Shown one piece after another: positions 17,106 to 25,809 of a DNA stretch of 64,000 nucleotides. The DNA comes from CACIAM-69d sp001698445. Its GTDB lineage: Bacteria; Cyanobacteriota; Cyanobacteriia; CACIAM-69d. Under the pieces are notes generated by a model that worked only from the letters and a program-made list of their open reading frames with translations, was not told the origin of the DNA and did not search any database. Location: contig NZ_JAZAQF010000059.1 in the NCBI RefSeq assembly GCF_043235035.1, forward strand, positions 1 through 64,000, read 5' to 3'. The translations under genes and the position numbers were made by a program. Position 1 is the stretch's first letter. Each line of letters opens with the position of its first letter.

Positions 17106-17561
17106 CTAAAGCGGCAGAAGCGATCGCTGACAGGAGGGACAAATGGCATGGATGGTTAATTGGCAATCGAGCAGATGGTAGCCCTCTTTTTCCGATTGCT
17201 TAATTCCCATTTTCAAAACCGAATCGTTCTTGAATTCGATCGTTTTATTGCACTTAACGCAAATTAAGTGATGGTGATGATGGGGATAGGGCTGATTGAG
17301 TTCGTAGTGCTTGTGGCCTTCTGCTAATTCCAGTTCGCGCAAAATGCCCATGCGCGACATTAATTTCAGAGTCCGATAGATCGTAGAAAGGCTGATGCCT
17401 TGGTCTTGCTCTTCAAGCAAGTGATACAGATCTTCGGCGCTGAGGTGGCGACCTTCGGGCAGATCCTTGAAGACATTGAGGATCACTTCGCGTTGGGGAG
17501 TCATCCGCCAACCGCGCTCGTTTAACTCGGCTTTTAGGGACTGTGGTGTGTAGGAAAACAT
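17106..17561 (-). CDS. fur: Fur-family regulator (FurA-like)
   Basis: A 151-residue metalloregulator that very closely follows cyanobacterial FurA: LKAELNERGWRMTPQREVIL, ISLSTIYRTLKLMSRMGILR, then GHKHYELNQPYPHHHHHLIC. Structural Cys pairs are CVKC and CPSC. FurA represses iron uptake and affects photosynthesis and redox genes. I use the ATG at 17561 because this length equals FurA; the 24-residue extension to 17633 lacks conserved features. Upstream, TTATTGAGAATAA (17645-17657) is an AT-rich inverted repeat that could be an autoregulatory Fur box. FurA is preferred over PerR or Zur on sequence likeness. Confidence 0.88.
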   Translation of the reverse strand: MFSYTPQSLKAELNERGWRMTPQREVILNVFKDLPEGRHLSAEDLYHLLEEQDQGISLSTIYRTLKLMSRMGILRELELAEGHKHYELNQPYPHHHHHLICVKCNKTIEFKNDSVLKMGIKQSEKEGYHLLDCQLTIHAICPSCQRSLLPL

Positions 17562-18006
17562 AGGGGTTGGCGAGGTTTGACCTGAAGCGTTTCCCTCTGC
17601 CAAATGGTAACAGGTATAAATGAGCATTTGCAAGAAGCTCGCATTATTGAGAATAAATCTTAAGTCTAGTTTTAGGGAATGGGCCGCTTGGGTCTCCCCG
17701 GGCTGATCGGTCTGGCGATCGGGTGGGTCACCAAGTTGTTAGGGGATGGGGCTTTAGGGCGATCGCGCCGGAATCGCGCCGGGTCAATTGGGGGCTGATC
17801 GCCCCTTTGCAAAAGTTTATAGATCCCGAGGGATCAGAGCGATTAACTTGCGATTAAGGGCGACAACCACCCTGTTTAAATGCAGATCTTTGCAAATATG
17901 GGCGTGATCGGGACGCTAAAGCGGCCAAAAAGGAGAAATTGCAGCGATCGCGCTGGCCATGGTTGGTGAATTGGCCGCCGAGGCCTGGGCGATCGCCCGG
18001 ATTGGT
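17562..18006. other. fur upstream region
   Basis: Contains the possible fur promoter, the inverted repeat TTATTGAGAATAA at 17645-17657 (weak Fur-box candidate) and several CGATCG sites. No further gene is supported. Confidence 0.4.
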
Positions 18007-18675
18007 TCAGGAGGGGTTCAAGTCCCGGAATTTGGCTTGCTTCAGTTGCTCATACCGAGCTTGGAGCGATCGAAAGTTGTGCTGAATGAGGGGAAACAGC
18101 TTGGACGGAAAGGGTTCGTTTAAATCCATTGGGTTCACCCCGCGCATGGATTCGATCGATCGCACAGCTTTGTAAATTGCCACGTGTTTCAGATATTTCA
18201 GCAATTCTTCAATCAGCTCTTGGCTATTTTCCGCCTGTTCAGCTAGGTGAATTTTGGATTCGATGATTGCAACAATTTCATCGTGATTTTTTAAAATAAA
18301 GTCCCGCTCAATAATTTCTCCGGCAGAATCCGGCAACGCATGATCTCTTGCGCCCAAAGTGGCGATTCGCTGCCACATGGCGTTATCTTTTTCAAGGCGT
18401 AAATAAATTGGCCAATAGAATTCGGAAATTTGGCGCTCCAAGAATTCCAGTTCCGCTTGATGACGAGCCAGCACAATTTCTTGTTCTAATTCGGCAACGC
18501 GCTGTTTCTGCTGATTTTCTAAATCGACTAGGATTTGGCGCTGGCGATATTTTTCATTAATGTCACTTTTGAAAATTTCAAATCGCTTGTTTAACCAATA
18601 GCCAGCAATCAGCACAATGCCGCCAATGAGCACTTTATCAACAACCAATTCAATGAGTTTTTCAGAAAGGGCCAT
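18007..18675 (-). CDS. Hypothetical membrane-anchored coiled-coil protein
   Basis: A 222-residue protein with one N-terminal membrane segment (VLIGGIVLIAGYWLNKRFEI). A charged coiled coil of about 60 residues follows (KYRQRQILVDLENQQKQRVA, ELEQEIVLARHQ). The C-terminal half is helical with an ISEFYWPIYLRLEKDNAMWQ segment. This arrangement is seen in membrane proteins annotated only as hypothetical, some in phage-defence settings, but nothing here shows a catalytic motif. No partner gene is adjacent on the same strand. A start at 18675 is supported by the immediate transition into the membrane helix. Confidence 0.7.
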   Translation of the reverse strand: MALSEKLIELVVDKVLIGGIVLIAGYWLNKRFEIFKSDINEKYRQRQILVDLENQQKQRVAELEQEIVLARHQAELEFLERQISEFYWPIYLRLEKDNAMWQRIATLGARDHALPDSAGEIIERDFILKNHDEIVAIIESKIHLAEQAENSQELIEELLKYLKHVAIYKAVRSIESMRGVNPMDLNEPFPSKLFPLIQHNFRSLQARYEQLKQAKFRDLNPS

Positions 18676-18810
18676 GTTGATGATACTCCGTTGACAATTT
18701 CAAGCTTTTTTGAGGGAAATTCTTGAGAAGTTCTTTGATTAGATTTGATTAGAAAAATTACCTTGAAAAGTTGATTGAAAGAATAACGACCATAGGGGCA
18801 AGGGGCTTAA

Positions 18811-18870
18811 GCCCCTTGTCTTTGGTGATTGCTAGCCCCTTGTCTTTGGTGATTGCTAGCCCCTTGTCTT
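18811..18870. repeat. 24-bp tandem repeat
   Basis: The unit GCCCCTTGTCTTTGGTGATTGCTA-type is present twice in full (18811-18834, 18835-18858) and once in part. The first copy follows the palindrome AAGGGGCTTAAGCCCCTT at 18800-18817. It is not in a gene. Confidence 0.85.
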
Positions 18871-18919
18871 CGACGATCGATCGGTCAGCAGAATCATCAT
18901 TTAGGCTCCTCAAACATAC

Positions 18920-19792
18920 TCACTCAGGCGGAGCAGTGACGGTGGGCAAGTCGGGATAGGAACACCAGTCACTCCAACTGCCAACGTAGAGACGAGCTTG
19001 GGGCAGTCCAGCGCGGGCCAGGGCCCACAGGTTAACGCAGGCCGTCACGCCGGAACCGCAGTAGACGATCGGGGGTGGATTGGGGGGCAAGTCCTGAAAG
19101 TGGGATTTCAAGGAGGCGATCGAGTGGGCGCGGCCTTCTGGGTCGCAAACCTGCACCCAAGGATAGTTAATGGCTCCGGGAATGTGGCCAGCTACGGGGT
19201 CGATCGGCTCCACTTCACCGCGATATCGAGCGGGTTCTCGGGAGTCAATGATGGTTCCTTCTGCCAACCGCTGGGCTTGTTTGATGGTGTCGATCGAGGC
19301 CAGCAGTTCCAAGCGCGGGCGGGGCACAAACTGACGGACGATCGGGTGGCTGGGTTGACTGGTGGTGGGCAAACCAGCTCTTCGCCAGGCCGACCAACCG
19401 CCATCCAGCAGCACCACTCGATCGTGGCCCAAATAGCGCAACAGCCACCAGAACCGGGCCGCAAACCCAAACTGGGAATCGTCGTAGACCGCAACCCACC
19501 GATCGGTATCAATGCCCCAAAAGCCCAGTTGATCCACCAGGCGATCGAGCACTGGCAGCGGATGCCGACCGCCATGGGGGCCAACGGGCCCAGACAAATC
19601 CCGCTCCAAATCCGCATAGACCGCGCCGGGAATGTGGGCAGTTTGGTATTGCTGTTGTCCCAAGTTGCGATCGCCCAAGGAAAACCGACAGTCCACCACC
19701 ACCCAATTCGGATCCGACAGCATTGGGGCCAACTGTTCCGGAGAAATCAGTTGCTCCAACAGCAATTTCGCGGCCATGATTGAGTTTTCCAT
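18920..19792 (-). CDS. Thiosulfate/3-mercaptopyruvate-type sulfurtransferase (two rhodanese domains)
   Basis: About 290 residues forming two rhodanese domains. The N-terminal, inactive one contains VVDCRFSLGD and HIPGAVYADL; the C-terminal, active one contains IIDSREPARYRGE, GHIPGAINYPW and the loop YCGSGVTACVN with the persulfide-forming Cys. It transfers sulfane sulfur to thiols or cyanide; the loop CGSGVTA is of the TST/MST type. I chose the ATG at 19792 (GGGGTT upstream); ATG 19777 is equally possible. It diverges from the LivF-like gene, sharing an 84-bp promoter region. Confidence 0.92.
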   Translation of the reverse strand: MENSIMAAKLLLEQLISPEQLAPMLSDPNWVVVDCRFSLGDRNLGQQQYQTAHIPGAVYADLERDLSGPVGPHGGRHPLPVLDRLVDQLGFWGIDTDRWVAVYDDSQFGFAARFWWLLRYLGHDRVVLLDGGWSAWRRAGLPTTSQPSHPIVRQFVPRPRLELLASIDTIKQAQRLAEGTIIDSREPARYRGEVEPIDPVAGHIPGAINYPWVQVCDPEGRAHSIASLKSHFQDLPPNPPPIVYCGSGVTACVNLWALARAGLPQARLYVGSWSDWCSYPDLPTVTAPPE

Positions 19793-19876
19793 GCTGAACC
19801 CCAGGGCATTCGCCAAAACAAGGCATTCGCCAAAAATGGTATTACGATTAGTTGAAACTTCCACCCCTGCTCGATC

Positions 19877-20599
19877 GTGTCAGTTCTCCTTGAAGTCAAA
19901 GACGTATACGCTGGCTACCTGAAGGGCCTCGACATCTTACAGGGGGTAAATTTGACCCTGGCCCCCGGCGAACTGGTGGCGATCATTGGCCCCAACGGTG
20001 CGGGTAAATCCACCTTGGGCAAAACAATCGCGGGGCTGCTGAACCCCAATCGGGGCCAGATTTTGTTCCATGGCGAGTCGATCGGGCACCTGAAGGCCAA
20101 TGAGGTGGTGCAACGGGGCGTTTGCTATGTGCCGCAAATTGCCAACGTGTTTCGATCGCTCACGGTCGAAGAAAACCTGGAAATGGGCGCATTCATCCTA
20201 GAACAACCGATCGGGTCGCTGAAGGAACGCATCTTCACCATGTTCCCCCGATTGCACGAGCGCCGCCACCAGCGAGCGGGCACATTGTCCGGCGGTGAGC
20301 GACAAATGTTGGCCATGGGCAAGGCCCTGATGCTGGAACCAGCGTTGCTGGTGTTGGATGAGCCTTCCGCTGCGCTTTCGCCCATTTTGGTCAACGACGT
20401 ATTTGAGCAAATTAAGGCCATCAACAGCACAGGCACTTCGATTATCTTGGTTGAGCAAAACGCCCGCAAGGCTTTGGAAATGGCCGATCGGGGCTATGTG
20501 CTAGAAGCAGGGCGCGATCGCTTCACGGGGCCCGGCCGCGATCTGCTCAACGATCCAAAAGTGGCGGAACTCTACCTTGGTGGTGCTGCCGCCCACTAG
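19877..20599 (+). CDS. LivF-type ABC transporter ATP-binding protein (amino-acid importer)
   Basis: A 240-residue ATPase with Walker A GPNGAGKSTLGK, Q-loop Q(I)ANVFRSL, signature LSGGERQM and Walker B ALLVLDEPSAAL. The spacing and the EQNARKALEMADRGYVLEAG tail match LivF, the second ATPase of branched-chain/neutral amino-acid importers (NatE in cyanobacteria). The start is GTG at 19877. The permease, binding-protein and LivG partners are not next to it, which is common for the scattered nat genes of cyanobacteria. It probably acts at the cytoplasmic face of the plasma membrane. Confidence 0.9.
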   Translation: MSVLLEVKDVYAGYLKGLDILQGVNLTLAPGELVAIIGPNGAGKSTLGKTIAGLLNPNRGQILFHGESIGHLKANEVVQRGVCYVPQIANVFRSLTVEENLEMGAFILEQPIGSLKERIFTMFPRLHERRHQRAGTLSGGERQMLAMGKALMLEPALLVLDEPSAALSPILVNDVFEQIKAINSTGTSIILVEQNARKALEMADRGYVLEAGRDRFTGPGRDLLNDPKVAELYLGGAAAH

Positions 20600-20908
20600 G
20601 CCGCCCAATAGTTGGTTTGCCGCTCGTCCTCCCATCCCGTTGCTCTAATCACTCCTTCAAGATCCATTGGCTGTGCGATCCCCGATCGGTTACCCCAAAG
20701 AACAGCCCACAGACCCCCAACCTGGGCCTTGCACCCACAGATCTCACCAGCCTTCTATACTGAGAAATCTAGAGAGAATCTTTAACTGGATTTTCTGCGC
20801 TGGATTCTGTATGGCATCACTGCGCATTCTTCGCAGGTATCAGCCCTCATCCATTGCGTTAGCTTTCACGCATTTGCATTTTTTGCATTTCTATTGAGCA
20901 GCAAGCCT
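20600..20908. other. Spacer before rseP
   Basis: Roughly 300 bp with no supported gene. An open frame at 20667-20897 has biased composition and no SD. The rseP promoter should lie in the AT-richer part near 20755-20800. Confidence 0.4.
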
Positions 20909-22009
20909 ATGTCGGTATTGGTGGCGATCGGTGTATTGGCGTTGCTGGTGTTCGTTCACGAATTAGGACACTTCGCAGCGGCTCGGTTACAGGGCATTTA
21001 CGCCAACAAGTTTTCCTTGGGGTTTGGGCCCGTCCTCTGGAAATATCAGGGGCCGCAAACGGAATACGCCATTCGTGCCATTCCCCTCGGGGGCTTTGTG
21101 GGCTTCCCGGATGACGACGAAGACAGCTCCATTCCCGCCGATGACCCCAACTTGATGCGCAATCGCCCGATCGCCGATCGAGCCATTGTGATTGCGGCCG
21201 GCGTGGTGGCTAATTTGATTTTCGCCTATGGAGTTTTGGCGGCTCAATATGGCTTCATGGGCGTGCCCGATGGCTTCCGCTATGAAGCAGGGGTGATTGT
21301 GCCCCAAGTGCTGGCTCCTGACAATCCGGCCGGGCGAGCCGGACTGAAGGCGGGAGACATTGTGCAGGCGATCGATGGGCAAACCCTCAACGCCGAACAA
21401 GAAAGCGTGAAGGTGTTGATGGAGCAGATCAAGGCGAGTCCTGATCGCCCTTTGATCCTGGAAGTGCAACGGGGAGCCGATCGCCTCACCCTCCGGGTCA
21501 CCCCTGAGCTGGACGAAGCGGGCCAAGGGCGCATCGGTGTGCAACTGGCCCCCAATGGCCGACCGGTCTATCGCCCCGCCCACAACCTGATCGAAGTGTT
21601 GACCCTGGCGGCCGATCGGTTCCAGAACATGGTGACCCAAACCGCTGGCGGCTTCTTGACCCTGGCGGCCAACTTCCGAGAAACCGCACCCCAAGTGTCT
21701 GGCCCCGTCAAAATTATTGAATGGGGAGCCAACATCGCCCAATCCGATGCCGGGAACCTCTTTCCCTTCATGGCGCTGATCAGCATTAACCTCGCCGTCA
21801 TCAACATCCTGCCCCTGCCGGCCCTGGATGGTGGGCAACTCTTTTTCCTGGCGATCGAGGCCCTGCGAGGCGGTCGGCCCTTGCCCCAGGAATTTCAAGA
21901 AAACGTCATGCAAACGGGTTTGGTGCTGCTGTTGGGCTTGGGCATTTTGTTAATCGTGCGCGACACCACCCAACTGGAATGGGTGCAACGGCTGCTGCAA
22001 CAACAATAG
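20909..22009 (+). CDS. rseP: Site-2 intramembrane zinc metalloprotease RseP
   Basis: A 366-residue M50 protease. The zinc site HELGH is at residues 17-21 in the first membrane helix, and the second signature LPALDGGQLFF lies in the C-terminal membrane region (NILPLPALDGG). A PDZ domain occupies about residues 120-210 (PDNPAGRAGLKAGDIVQAID). Such proteases cleave membrane-bound anti-sigma factors or remnant signal peptides. I use the ATG at 20909; a TTG at 20894 is an alternative. A GC-rich hairpin, TGGGGCCC...GGGCCCCA, near 22084-22102 may end the transcript. Confidence 0.95.
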   Translation: MSVLVAIGVLALLVFVHELGHFAAARLQGIYANKFSLGFGPVLWKYQGPQTEYAIRAIPLGGFVGFPDDDEDSSIPADDPNLMRNRPIADRAIVIAAGVVANLIFAYGVLAAQYGFMGVPDGFRYEAGVIVPQVLAPDNPAGRAGLKAGDIVQAIDGQTLNAEQESVKVLMEQIKASPDRPLILEVQRGADRLTLRVTPELDEAGQGRIGVQLAPNGRPVYRPAHNLIEVLTLAADRFQNMVTQTAGGFLTLAANFRETAPQVSGPVKIIEWGANIAQSDAGNLFPFMALISINLAVINILPLPALDGGQLFFLAIEALRGGRPLPQEFQENVMQTGLVLLLGLGILLIVRDTTQLEWVQRLLQQQ

Positions 22010-22144
22010 GCTAATAGGCTCGCCCATCAGCTTGCCAATCCAATCAGCTTGCCTAGGCTAAATCAGCCAACCCAGCCCAAGGATGGGGCCCGACTGGGCC
22101 CCAAAAGCCAAAGGCTAACAACTCAGAAGCGAAAACTCAGAAGT

Positions 22145-22183
22145 GAAAACAAAACGGGGCCAACCATCGTCGGCCCCGTTTCG
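22145..22183 (-). terminator. Rho-independent terminator of petF
   Basis: AACGGGGCC (22153-22161) pairs with GGCCCCGTT (22172-22180). On the minus strand the stem is followed by TTTGTTTTC, a good T tract. It lies about 35 bp beyond the petF stop. Confidence 0.85.
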
Positions 22184-22215
22184 TATGAGTTGGGCATTGC
22201 TACCCGAAGAAAGGC

Positions 22216-22509
22216 TTAGTACAGCTCTTCTTCCTTGTGGGTTTCGATCGTGCAGTCTGAAGTGGGGTAAGCGGCACAGGTCAGCACATAGCCCGCTTCG
22301 ATTTGATCGTCATCCAAGAAAGACTGATCCGATTGATCCACCGAACCGGCAGTTACCTTACCAGCACAGGTCGAGCAAGCGCCCGCACGGCAGGAGTAAG
22401 GCAGATCGAGGTTTGCCTCTTCAGCCGCATCGAGAATGAACTGATCGTCGGCGCAATCGATCACCTTTTCGCCGTCGGGAGTAATGAGCGTTACCTTGAA
22501 GGTCGCCAT
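22216..22509 (-). CDS. petF: Plant-type [2Fe-2S] ferredoxin PetF
   Basis: A 97-residue soluble ferredoxin. Cluster ligands Cys40, Cys45, Cys48 and Cys78 are in YSCRAGACSTCAG and VLTCAAYP, exactly the photosynthetic ferredoxin pattern, and the acidic C-terminus HKEEELY is typical. It carries electrons from photosystem I to FNR and to the bilin reductases that make phycocyanobilin. The SD is a run of GAGAGAGAG about 10 bp before the ATG. It diverges from bvdR across a 635-bp spacer and has its own terminator. Confidence 0.97.
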   Translation of the reverse strand: MATFKVTLITPDGEKVIDCADDQFILDAAEEANLDLPYSCRAGACSTCAGKVTAGSVDQSDQSFLDDDQIEAGYVLTCAAYPTSDCTIETHKEEELY

Positions 22510-23144
22510 GGTTGTGACTCTCTCTCTCGCGTAAAAACAGGGGCGGTATGGGGCTAACGCAACGGATTAACCGGGTCAATGGCGCAGCTTGCACGGGGTT
22601 GCCAACTTGCGACCATGGGATTTTGACTGCTGACACAACAGTCGCGATCGGGAGTCTCAGTCAACGCGATCGGCGGGATGCCCACTGAACCCTTAGTTAC
22701 GTTTGAGGCCACCGACAATTGAAGCCATGGGGTTAAAACATGGTTCACTTTCGGCGTAGCCAACCTCGCCTTCTGATGTTACGAGAAATTTTTATTGCTA
22801 CTACGGATGAGCACAGAGATCCGAGAACGTTATTCTTAATCGTTTTTCCAGATTCGATTCTAATTACTTATACTTATTGGATATTTTTGCGAGAATCGGC
22901 GGAGTTTTTGTGGGTTCTTGGCTCAACTTAAAGTCTTGAAACCAATATTTTCAAGGCTTTCCAGGCTTATTGTTCTGAGACTGCTTCGATTTATAACCCT
23001 AGCTAAAGCTTTGTTTTGAAATAAGAAATTTTTATAAAAACACCCCGAATTGTCGGTTTTCCGGCCCTTCCGCCACCCGAAATCAGCGCTAGGAGACCAG
23101 GGCAAAAGGCTAAGATCGGGGGGCTATGTTGGTGATCTGTAGTC
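22510..23144. other. Long divergent promoter region petF / bvdR
   Basis: 635 bp with no supported gene. The half near petF is GC-rich. The half near bvdR (22760-23050) is strikingly AT-rich, with runs such as TTCTTAATCGTTTTTCCAG and ATTTTTATAAAAACACC. It probably holds both promoters; no clear operator was found. Confidence 0.5.
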
Positions 23145-24140
23145 ATGCTATTGGGTAATCCGGTGCGCGTCGGCCTGGTGGGCACGGGCTTTGTGGCAAA
23201 GTTGCGGGCAGAGGCCCTGTTGCCGGATGCACAGGGAGATTGGTTGGCGGCCAAGCTGGTGGCGGTGGCGGGTCGCACACCGGAGAAGGTGGCGGATTTT
23301 GCGGCAACTTACGGGGCGATCGCCCTGGACTCTTGGCGGGAGCTAGTCAGTCACGCGGATGTGGACTTGGTGATGGTTTGCAACACCAACGCCGAGCGAG
23401 GGGCGATCGTGCGGGCAGCCCTGGAGGCCGATCGCCACGTGGTGACGGAATATCCCCTGGCGCTGGATCCCAACGAGGCGGCGGAATTGGTGGAATTGGC
23501 CCGATCGCGCGATCGGCTGTTGCACGTGGAGCACATTGAGCTGTTGGGCGGTGTGCATCAATCGCTGCGAACTTGGCTGCCCAAAGTGGGCGAGGTGATC
23601 TCCGCTCGCTACAGCACCATCACGCCGCAAATTCCCACCCCAGGCAAATGGACTTATAACCGATCGCTGTTTGGATTCCCGCTGGTGGGGGCCCTATCTC
23701 GGCTCCATCGTCTGGTGGATGTGTTTGAAAACGTCCGCCAGGTGGGCGCTGTGGCTCGCTACTGGCCAGCGGAGGTGGAGGATTATCACGCCTGTTGGTG
23801 TGAAGCAAGGCTGATCTTTAGCAGCGGCCCGATCGCCACGGTCACCTATGGCAAGGGCGATCGATTTCACGGTTCCCAGCGGCTGTTGGAAGTGCGCGGC
23901 AGTCAGGGCACGTTGATTTATGAGGGCGATCAGGGGCAACTGATCCAAGGCGATCAGGTGACACCGCTGGAGGTGGGCGGTCGGCGGGGATTGTTTGCCC
24001 GCGACACCCACGCGGTTTTGGCCTACCTGCTGAATGGCACGCCGCTGTATGTGCGCCCGGAAGAGAGTTTATACACACTGCGGGTGGCGGATGCGGCGGC
24101 GCGATCGGCCAATACGGGCCGCCCGATCGACCTGCTCTAG
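23145..24140 (+). CDS. bvdR: Biliverdin reductase BvdR (Gfo/Idh/MocA fold)
   Basis: A 331-residue NAD(P)-dependent oxidoreductase. The nucleotide-binding motif GLVGTGFVA opens the Rossmann domain. Several stretches are those I recall from Synechocystis BvdR: LLHVEHIELLGGVHQ, ARYSTI, KWTYN..FGFPLVGALSR, TYGKGDRFH, then GRRGLFARDTHAVLAYL and YVRPEESLYTLRVAD. The enzyme reduces biliverdin IX alpha to bilirubin, and its loss in Synechocystis disturbs phycobilisome assembly. Opposite petF, whose product feeds the competing PcyA reaction, the location suits bilin metabolism. It is followed 50 bp later by an acetyltransferase. Confidence 0.88.
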   Translation: MLLGNPVRVGLVGTGFVAKLRAEALLPDAQGDWLAAKLVAVAGRTPEKVADFAATYGAIALDSWRELVSHADVDLVMVCNTNAERGAIVRAALEADRHVVTEYPLALDPNEAAELVELARSRDRLLHVEHIELLGGVHQSLRTWLPKVGEVISARYSTITPQIPTPGKWTYNRSLFGFPLVGALSRLHRLVDVFENVRQVGAVARYWPAEVEDYHACWCEARLIFSSGPIATVTYGKGDRFHGSQRLLEVRGSQGTLIYEGDQGQLIQGDQVTPLEVGGRRGLFARDTHAVLAYLLNGTPLYVRPEESLYTLRVADAAARSANTGRPIDLL

Positions 24141-24190
24141 AACTTGCTTGAAGCGAGTTCGACGGAACCGGTGACTATCAGCAATTGTCT

Positions 24191-24955
24191 ATGTCCTCTT
24201 GTCCTGAATCTGTTAGCCCAGCATCTGTTAGCCCTGAATCTGTTAGCCCAGCATCTGTTAGCCCTGAATCTGTTAGCCCTGAATCTGTGAGTGCTGAGTC
24301 TTTTAGCTCTGAATCTTTCAATCCTGACTCCTGCGGCCCCGATCCGGAACAGCCCTATCCCATGCCAGGTCAAGGGCGCTTGGTTTATTTGAAGCCTTTA
24401 ATTAAAAATCCTCAAATCATTGTGGGTGACTACACCTACTACGATGACCCCGCTGGGCCAGAACGCTTTGAAGCCAATGTGCTCTACCACTTTGACTTCA
24501 TTGGCGACAAACTGCGGATCGGCAAATTTTGTTCGATCGCCGCCGAGTGCAAATTCATCATGAACGGTGGCAACCACCGCACCGATTGGTTCACGAACTA
24601 TCCCTTCCCCGTGTTTGGCAACGGTTGGGAAGCCGCCATGCCCGACGACTGGCCCCACAAGGGCGACACGGTGATCGGCAATGACGTGTGGTTGGGCTAT
24701 GGGGCGACGATTATGCCGGGGGTGCAAATTGGGGATGGGGCGATCGTGGCGACGAGGGCAGTGGTGACCCGATCGGTTGATCCTTACACAATCGTGGGTG
24801 GCAATCCGGCCCAACCCATTCGGCAGCGGTTTGATCAGGAAACGATCGCCGCGTTGCTAGAAATTCGTTGGTGGGATTGGGAGATTGCCAAAATCACCCG
24901 CAATTTGCCCGCCATCTGTGGTGGCGATTTGGCAGCGCTGCGATCGGCCCAATAG
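24191..24955 (+). CDS. Vat-like hexapeptide-repeat (xenobiotic) acetyltransferase with repeat-built N-terminus
   Basis: A 254-residue acyltransferase of the left-handed beta-helix family. From CGPDPEQPYPM onward the sequence follows Vat/CatB enzymes: NPQIIVGDYTYYDDP, IGKFCSIAAECKFIMNGGNH (with catalytic-type His), GNDVWLGYGATIMPGVQIGD and IVGGNPAQPIRQRF. Family members acetylate streptogramins or chloramphenicol, but many chromosomal homologues have other substrates, so resistance should not be assumed. About 45 extra N-terminal residues are written by a 15-bp tandem repeat giving (SPESV/SPASV)n. No internal ATG precedes the domain, so the repeat is probably translated. Confidence 0.85.
   Translation: MSSCPESVSPASVSPESVSPASVSPESVSPESVSAESFSSESFNPDSCGPDPEQPYPMPGQGRLVYLKPLIKNPQIIVGDYTYYDDPAGPERFEANVLYHFDFIGDKLRIGKFCSIAAECKFIMNGGNHRTDWFTNYPFPVFGNGWEAAMPDDWPHKGDTVIGNDVWLGYGATIMPGVQIGDGAIVATRAVVTRSVDPYTIVGGNPAQPIRQRFDQETIAALLEIRWWDWEIAKITRNLPAICGGDLAALRSAQ
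24203..24322 (+). repeat. 15-bp tandem repeat inside the acetyltransferase gene
   Basis: Eight units of CCTGAATCTGTTAGC, the first four alternating with CCAGCATCTGTTAGC and the last ones degenerate. They encode five-residue repeats SPESV/SPASV. The unit length of 15 bp recurs elsewhere in the window. Confidence 0.9.
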
Positions 24956-25060
24956 CAATAGCCCAATAACCGCCCTCGATCGGCTCATGACCATGGCTAT
25001 CATGGGGCGATCGCCCAGGCTGAAAACCAGAAGCTGAAAACCAGAAACCCCTAAAAAACC

Positions 25061-25708
25061 TCAAGGGAGTGCGTCTTTCAGGGCCGTGCGAGCCGCCAGG
25101 TGGTTGCGCGTTGAACTCAGAATTTCGGCTTCCCGTTGCAGGCGCACCGCCGTATCTTGCATTTCCAACAGGGCCTGTTGTTCCGCCGCCACGCCATAGA
25201 GCTTGGCCGCAACCCAGTAGGACAATTCCGTGGGCAGGGTGGGAATTTCGTCCGGTAGCTCAATTTCCCGATCGGACAATTTGGCCGACAACCGCACCAC
25301 GTCCTTCAGCAGGGTTTCCACTTCCCCGGCTAACCCATACAGATCATCACTGGGTGGATCATCTTGGATCCATTCCACCAAGCCAACGCGGTAGGGCTTT
25401 TCGCGCACATACTCCAACAGCCGAAAGCGTTGTTGGCCGAGGGTCAACATCTTCAGCCGGCCATCGGGTAACCGTTGATAGCGCAGGACTTCCGCACAAC
25501 AACCAATGGTGGCAATTTCGCCGCTTTGCTCATCGGACATCAACACCCCAAACCGTCGATCGGTTTCCAGGATGGTGTTCATCATGATCCGATAGCGATA
25601 TTCAAAAATGTGCAGCGGCAGGGGTTGTCCTGGAAACAACACGAGGTCGTTAAGGGGGAACAACGGCAGTTCACGGACGGCGATCGAGGACGGAGAACCC
25701 ATCGGCAA
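25061..25708 (-). CDS. LON substrate-binding-domain protein
   Basis: A 215-residue stand-alone LON N-domain, with no ATPase or protease part. Family features: RELPLFPLNDLVLFPGQPLP, LHIFEYRYRIMM, FGVLM and IGCCAEVLRYQRLPDGR, then a helical tail. Cyanobacteria carry this short form (peptidase S16, lon domain). Its role is unknown; binding of unfolded or specific proteins is inferred from Lon. Confidence 0.92.
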   Translation of the reverse strand: MPMGSPSSIAVRELPLFPLNDLVLFPGQPLPLHIFEYRYRIMMNTILETDRRFGVLMSDEQSGEIATIGCCAEVLRYQRLPDGRLKMLTLGQQRFRLLEYVREKPYRVGLVEWIQDDPPSDDLYGLAGEVETLLKDVVRLSAKLSDREIELPDEIPTLPTELSYWVAAKLYGVAAEQQALLEMQDTAVRLQREAEILSSTRNHLAARTALKDALP

Positions 25709-25809
25709 AAAGCTGAGAGAGTGAACAAAGCCGCCGCAAACCGCAATGGCGGGCGGATGCTGGCAGCCCCTAGTCTATCGCACTGGGCGGGTACTGAACG
25801 GTTTCGCCC

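Noticed and set aside
20667..20897. 76-residue frame ahead of rseP
   Set aside because: Odd composition, no SD, and it occupies the likely rseP promoter.
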